The position numbers and the translations under genes are program-made. A stretch of 35,873 bases of DNA from contig JAVXAG010000004.1 of assembly GCA_036660615.1 (NCBI GenBank), positions 1 to 35,873 on the forward strand, written 5' to 3'. The notes beneath the pieces were generated by a model. It saw only the letters and a program-made list of their open reading frames with translations, was not told where the DNA came from and did no database searches. Positions within the stretch are counted from its first letter, which is position 1, and every line of letters begins with the position of its first letter. Of the stretch, positions 31,969 through 35,873 are shown piece after piece. The stretch comes from JAVXAG01 sp036660615. Its GTDB lineage: Bacteria; Bacillota; Clostridia; Peptostreptococcales; Anaerovoracaceae.

Positions 31969-33327
31969 ATGACACAGATAGTTGAAGAAAAACAATTTTT
32001 TTATAAGAGACTTATTACAGTAGCGTTGCCGATTATTATTCAACACATCATAAGTATCGGACTTAATTTAGTGGATACACTGATGATAGGACTGGTGGGA
32101 GAAAATCAGTTGGCAGCAGTAGGCTCAGCTAACCAAGTATTTTCAATATTTAGTACCATATGCTTTGGGCTATTTAGTGGTGCGGCAGTTCATGCGGCTC
32201 AGTATTGGGGAGCAAAGGATTTGCCAGCAGTTAGAAAAATATTGGGAATGGACATTGTTCTTGGGGTTATATTGTCGTCAGCGACTTTTTTAGCATCACA
32301 AGTGTTTGCAGAACAGCTTATCGGCTTGTTTGCAGATGATGCAGAAGTTATTAGTCTGGGGGCAGATTATTTGAGAGTAGTATCCTTTTCATATATAATT
32401 ACAGGTGTGACATTTGCAATAACTTTTAATTCAAGAACAGTGCAAATATTAAAGGTACCAACAATAATAAATGCTTGTGCGTTATTGACAAATACAGCAT
32501 TAAATTATACATTAATATATGGACATTTTGGCTTTGCCAAACATGGAATAGTGGGAGCGGCCACAGCGACTTTGATTGCCAGAATCTTGGAGTTAGCGGC
32601 TTTGATTGCCTTTGTGTATTTGTCAAAGAACCATCCTTTCCATGGCAAAGTAAAAGAATTATTGTCATTTGACTTAGAAATGCTAAAAAGAGTAATGAAA
32701 ACTGCACTTCCAGTAGTATGTAGCGAAGGTGGTTGGTCAGTTGGAGTTGCGTTGGTATTTGCGGCTTATGGCAGAATCGGTGCATCAGCATTGGCAGTAG
32801 TTCAAGTCAGCAATGTAATCTGTCAGTTCTGTCAGTGTGCATTCTTTGGGCTTGGAAATGCGGCGGCGGTTATCGTCGGTGAAACTTTAGGCAAGGGACA
32901 GAAGGAAGTTGCCTATGAACATGGACGAACTGTAATAAAAATGGCATGGGTGCTAAATGTCATTATGGTAGTTATGATATTGGCTTTAAGAAATCCAATT
33001 GCCATAATATATAAATTTAGTGATGCTACTACAGAAATGTTGCTATTGTCATTAGGAGTATTTGCGTTTACAATGGTGCCTAGGATGCTTTCATATGTAA
33101 TACAATGTGGTATTTTGAGAGCCGGTGGCGATACAGTATTTTGCATGATAATAGAACTAGCCTGCAATTTGGGCATAGAAGTAATTTTGGCATATGTAAG
33201 CGTGATGTTTTTTCATCTTCCGCTACATCTGGCTATTGCAGTTGCATCAATAGGCAACTTGATAAAAGCCATAACACAATATATGAGATTCAGAAGTAAA
33301 AAATGGATTAACATAGTGATAGAATAA
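31969..33327 (+). CDS. MATE family efflux transporter (second)
   Basis: A 452-residue MATE transporter with about 12 membrane segments. The first half contains LPIIIQHIISIGLNLVDTLMIG and QLAAVGSANQ, and the second half contains the repeat-related region ALPVVCSEGGWSVGVALVFAAYGRIG and GNAAAVIVGETLGKGQ. It is only distantly similar to the MATE protein at 5061, so it is a separate paralogue. The start has AGGAG six bases upstream. It lies 15 bases before the cysteine desulfurase gene, but the functional link is unclear. Export substrate unknown. Confidence 0.92.
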   Translation: MTQIVEEKQFFYKRLITVALPIIIQHIISIGLNLVDTLMIGLVGENQLAAVGSANQVFSIFSTICFGLFSGAAVHAAQYWGAKDLPAVRKILGMDIVLGVILSSATFLASQVFAEQLIGLFADDAEVISLGADYLRVVSFSYIITGVTFAITFNSRTVQILKVPTIINACALLTNTALNYTLIYGHFGFAKHGIVGAATATLIARILELAALIAFVYLSKNHPFHGKVKELLSFDLEMLKRVMKTALPVVCSEGGWSVGVALVFAAYGRIGASALAVVQVSNVICQFCQCAFFGLGNAAAVIVGETLGKGQKEVAYEHGRTVIKMAWVLNVIMVVMILALRNPIAIIYKFSDATTEMLLLSLGVFAFTMVPRMLSYVIQCGILRAGGDTVFCMIIELACNLGIEVILAYVSVMFFHLPLHLAIAVASIGNLIKAITQYMRFRSKKWINIVIE

Positions 33328-33342
33328 CATAAGAGGTAAAAT

Positions 33343-34506
33343 ATGTTTGTATATTTAGATAACAGTTCGACAACAAAACAATACGACCAAGTAACGCAGG
33401 TTATGACTTTGGCTATGGAAAACACTTTTGGGAATCCATCGTCTATGCATTCTCTCGGACTTGACGCAGAACGAAAGGTTAGGGAAGCGAGAAAGATTTT
33501 TGCAAGGTCAGTTGGAGCAAAAGAAGAAGAGGTATATTTTACTGGCGGAGGCACAGAGTCGGACAATACGGTATTGTTTGGTATTGCTGATGCAAAGAAA
33601 CGAACAGGGAAAAAGATTATCACTTCAAAAGTTGAACATCCGGCAGTCCTTGAGGCATGCAGGAAACTAGAAAAATACGGATTTGAGGTAGCCTATATCG
33701 GTGTTGACAATAAATGTAACCTTGATATGGAGCAGCTAAAATATGAGATAAACAGAGAAACTACTTTGATTTCAATAATGGCTGTAAACAACGAAAACGG
33801 AACTGTTGAGCCAATCAAAGAGATCGCCCAAATAAAGAACCAGTTTAACAAGGACAATGGAACGGACATTTTGCTTCATACAGATGGTGTACAAGCCTTT
33901 GGCAAGATGAACTTGCAGGATCTTGGGGCTGAACTTATTTCTGTAAGTGGTCACAAGATTCATGGGCCAAAAGGTGTGGGCGGATTGTATGTAAATCCAA
34001 AAGTTAATTTACCAGCATTTATTGTGGGTGGAGGTCAAGAAAAACATATGCGGTCTGGCACTGAAAATGTTCCTGGGATAATTGGCTTTGGCAAGGCTAT
34101 AGAAATTTCTTCAGGAAATCTTAATAAGCGTGTTAACGCAATGGCAGCGGCAAGAAAGCATTTGCTTGATGGAATAAAAGCGGAAATATCCGACTTGAAG
34201 ATAAACAGTATTGAGGACGGCGGAATAGCTTCGGTATTGAATATTTCTTTCCTTGGTGTTAGGGGAGAAGTATTGCTGCACACTTTGGAGCAAGATGAAA
34301 TTTATGTTTCCACTGGATCGGCGTGTTCTTCCAACAAAAAAGGACAAAGTCATGTCTTAAAGGAAATGGGACTGTCGGATAAGGAAATTGAGGGAGCCAT
34401 CAGATTCAGTTTTAACGAGTTTAATACAACGGATGAGATGGAATATGTTATTGATAGGTTAAAGAACGCTGTAGGCAAGTTTAGACGCCTTGGCAGTTAT
34501 AGATAG
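33343..34506 (+). CDS. Cysteine desulfurase (NifS/IscS type)
   Basis: A 387-residue PLP enzyme that takes sulfur from cysteine as a persulfide. It shows YLDNSSTT at the start, GNPSSMH, TGGGTESDN, the PLP-binding lysine in SGHKIHGPKG (Lys205), the catalytic cysteine in GSACSSNKKG (Cys328) and SGTENVPGI. It is followed 12 bases later by thiI, so it is probably the dedicated sulfur donor for 4-thiouridine (and perhaps thiamine), like the NifZ-ThiI pair of Bacillus subtilis, rather than the general Fe-S enzyme. The start has a weak AGAGG site. Confidence 0.94.
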   Translation: MFVYLDNSSTTKQYDQVTQVMTLAMENTFGNPSSMHSLGLDAERKVREARKIFARSVGAKEEEVYFTGGGTESDNTVLFGIADAKKRTGKKIITSKVEHPAVLEACRKLEKYGFEVAYIGVDNKCNLDMEQLKYEINRETTLISIMAVNNENGTVEPIKEIAQIKNQFNKDNGTDILLHTDGVQAFGKMNLQDLGAELISVSGHKIHGPKGVGGLYVNPKVNLPAFIVGGGQEKHMRSGTENVPGIIGFGKAIEISSGNLNKRVNAMAAARKHLLDGIKAEISDLKINSIEDGGIASVLNISFLGVRGEVLLHTLEQDEIYVSTGSACSSNKKGQSHVLKEMGLSDKEIEGAIRFSFNEFNTTDEMEYVIDRLKNAVGKFRRLGSYR

Positions 34507-34518
34507 AGGAGGGTAACA

Positions 34519-35703
34519 GTGAACGAACAGAACATTTTTATTGTAAGATGCGGAGAGGTAGCACTAAAGGGACTGAACAAACCATATTTTGAAAAAATGC
34601 TGGTGGACAGAATTAGAAAAAACCTTAAATCATTTGACAATGTAGAAGTAAAAAGATACGAAGGGCTGATATTTGTTAGAACAGATAAGTCCATTGAAAA
34701 GGATAAAATCTTAAAAGAAATATCCAAAGTTTTTGGAGTAGCCTCCATTAGTCCTGCTATTGAAGCCGAAAGTGAACTTGATGCTATAGGCGAGGCTGCG
34801 GTTGGATATATGAATGAGCTTATTGAAGAAAAAGGAATCAAGACTTTTAAGGTTGAGGCAAAGAGAGCGGACAAGAACTTCCCAGTCAAATCCCCAGATA
34901 TCGGTAGAATTATAGGGGCAAAGGTTTTGATTGGTTGCAAAGTTCTAAAAGTTGATGTTCATAACCCTGATTGTTATCTATTTGTCGACGTAAGACACGA
35001 CAAAACATATATATATCAACAGAAAATCCCAGGCTTTGGAGGACTTCCCCTTGGCACAAATGGTAAGGGTATGGTTCTTCTTTCGGGCGGAATTGACAGT
35101 CCAGTCGCTGCGTGGATGATGGCAAAAAGAGGAATGTTAATTGAGGCGGTTCACTTTCATTCTTATCCATATACTAGCCAAAGGGCGCAGGAAAAGGTCG
35201 AGGATCTTGCAAAGATAATAGCTTCATATTGTGGCAGATTCAAGATTCATGCAATAAACCTTTTGCCTATACAGGAAAAGATTGTTGAGAACTGTCCTGA
35301 AGAGGAAACGACAATACTTGTAAGAAGATTTATGATGAGAATTGCGGAAAAAGTCGCAGAGGACACTGGCTCAATGATGTTGATTACTGGTGAAAACCTA
35401 GGTCAGGTGGCTAGTCAAACTGCGGAATCTCTTGTGGTTACTGATGCCTGTGTTACAATGCCGGTTATGAGACCGCTTATTGCTATGGACAAAATCGACA
35501 TCATGGACAAGGCTCGTGAAATTGGAACATTTGAAACTTCTATCCAGCCATATGAGGATTGCTGTACAGTATTTTTACCTAAGCATCCTTCAACAAAGCC
35601 TAAATTATCAAAGATACTTGACTCTGAAAGCAAGCTTGAAGCGGAAGAACTCATAGAGGCGGCAATCAAAAGTCAAGAAATAATAAATATTTTTCCAGAA
35701 TAA
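34519..35703 (+). CDS. thiI: ThiI, tRNA uracil 4-sulfurtransferase
   Basis: A 394-residue enzyme that adenylates and thiolates uridine 8 of tRNA; in some bacteria it also serves thiazole synthesis. It has an N-terminal ferredoxin-like part, THUMP domain (about 55-165) and an ATP pyrophosphatase domain with the PP-loop SGGIDS (189-194). The C-terminal rhodanese domain present in the 482-residue E. coli protein is absent, as in Bacillus, so the upstream desulfurase probably hands sulfur over directly. The gene starts with GTG at 34519 after a strong GAGGAGGG. A terminator follows at 35732. Confidence 0.95.
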   Translation: MNEQNIFIVRCGEVALKGLNKPYFEKMLVDRIRKNLKSFDNVEVKRYEGLIFVRTDKSIEKDKILKEISKVFGVASISPAIEAESELDAIGEAAVGYMNELIEEKGIKTFKVEAKRADKNFPVKSPDIGRIIGAKVLIGCKVLKVDVHNPDCYLFVDVRHDKTYIYQQKIPGFGGLPLGTNGKGMVLLSGGIDSPVAAWMMAKRGMLIEAVHFHSYPYTSQRAQEKVEDLAKIIASYCGRFKIHAINLLPIQEKIVENCPEEETTILVRRFMMRIAEKVAEDTGSMMLITGENLGQVASQTAESLVVTDACVTMPVMRPLIAMDKIDIMDKAREIGTFETSIQPYEDCCTVFLPKHPSTKPKLSKILDSESKLEAEELIEAAIKSQEIINIFPE

Positions 35704-35731
35704 TGCAATTAGCGGTATACTGCTAACGACA

Positions 35732-35778
35732 ATCCCCCGAAAAATCGAGAAATTCAGATATTCGGGGGATTCTTGTTT
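35732..35778 (+). terminator. Rho-independent terminator
   Basis: ATCCCCCGAA pairs exactly with TTCGGGGGAT (35761-35770), followed by TCTTGTTT. It ends the desulfurase-thiI transcript. Confidence 0.8.
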
Positions 35779-35834
35779 AATTGGTTAATTGAAAAAGCAA
35801 ATATTTCAATTGCAGTTAAAAACCCATTTTTTTG

Positions 35835-35873
35835 AGAAATCTGCTCACTAGCCATCAATTTTTTGCGATTTCA
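35835..35873. repeat. REP-like unit, copy C (cut by window end)
   Basis: AAATCTGCTCACT followed by TTTTTTGCGATT matches the right arms of the elements at 7140-7451 and 21885-22153. No matching left arm is found upstream in the window, so it is either a solo unit or the first arm of a pair that continues beyond the edge. Confidence 0.6.

Overview
The window is about 36 kb of low-GC DNA from an anaerobic, probably spore-forming member of the Clostridia (Bacillota). Evidence for this is the AT-rich coding sequence, strong GGAGG ribosome binding sites, sigma-A type promoters (TTGACA-N17-TATAAT-like), a sporulation sigma factor SigK, a YlmC/YmxH-family protein, a DUF1540 protein and a mreBCD-PBP2-minD cluster. 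The genus cannot be fixed from sequence reading alone. Almost everything is chromosomal housekeeping; no prophage, IS element, CRISPR array, rRNA or tRNA was seen. There is one 100-N scaffold gap at 4673-4772, and its flanks repeat the same 55 bp.

Layout. 1-4.6 kb: coaBC (coenzyme A synthesis), a 10-TM putative metal exporter with a Fur-family regulator behind tandem Fur-type operators, then a two-gene unit of an IscU-like scaffold and a GGGtGRT protein of unknown function. 4.6-7.1 kb: scaffold gap inside a duplicated terminator, a MATE exporter behind an attenuator-like leader, a convergent Lrp/AsnC regulator and a candidate small RNA. 7.1-8.6 kb: repeat-rich, gene-poor region with a REP/BIME-like palindromic pair, a classical Fur box driving a small Cys-rich membrane protein, a GC-rich 78-bp tandem repeat and a 190-bp tandem duplication. 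8.6-13.4 kb: a complete BMP-type nucleoside ABC transporter operon (lipoprotein, ATPase, two permeases). 13.4-16.3 kb: a secreted trigger-factor-like lipoprotein and a Na+:alanine/glycine symporter under a single-aptamer glycine riboswitch.

16.4-22.4 kb: ylmC/ymxH-like gene, nrdR, cmk, a DUF1015 gene, a class B penicillin-binding protein, and on the minus strand sigK preceded by a 55-residue DUF1540 protein; then a second REP/BIME-like pair. 22.4-30.2 kb: radC, mreB, mreC, mreD, a 920-residue PBP2, a MinD-like ATPase and convergent rodA, which together form the cell-elongation/division-site toolkit. 30.3-35.9 kb: rny (RNase Y), a second MATE exporter, a cysteine desulfurase and thiI (4-thiouridine and thiamine sulfur transfer), a terminator, and a third REP-like unit cut by the window end.

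The most noteworthy non-standard signals are the REP/BIME-like palindromes, the tandem Fur-type boxes, the GGGtGRT/scaffold pair, the MATE leader, the hairpin over the sigK ribosome binding site, the short MinD lacking its usual C-terminal membrane helix, and the tandem duplication ahead of the nucleoside transporter.
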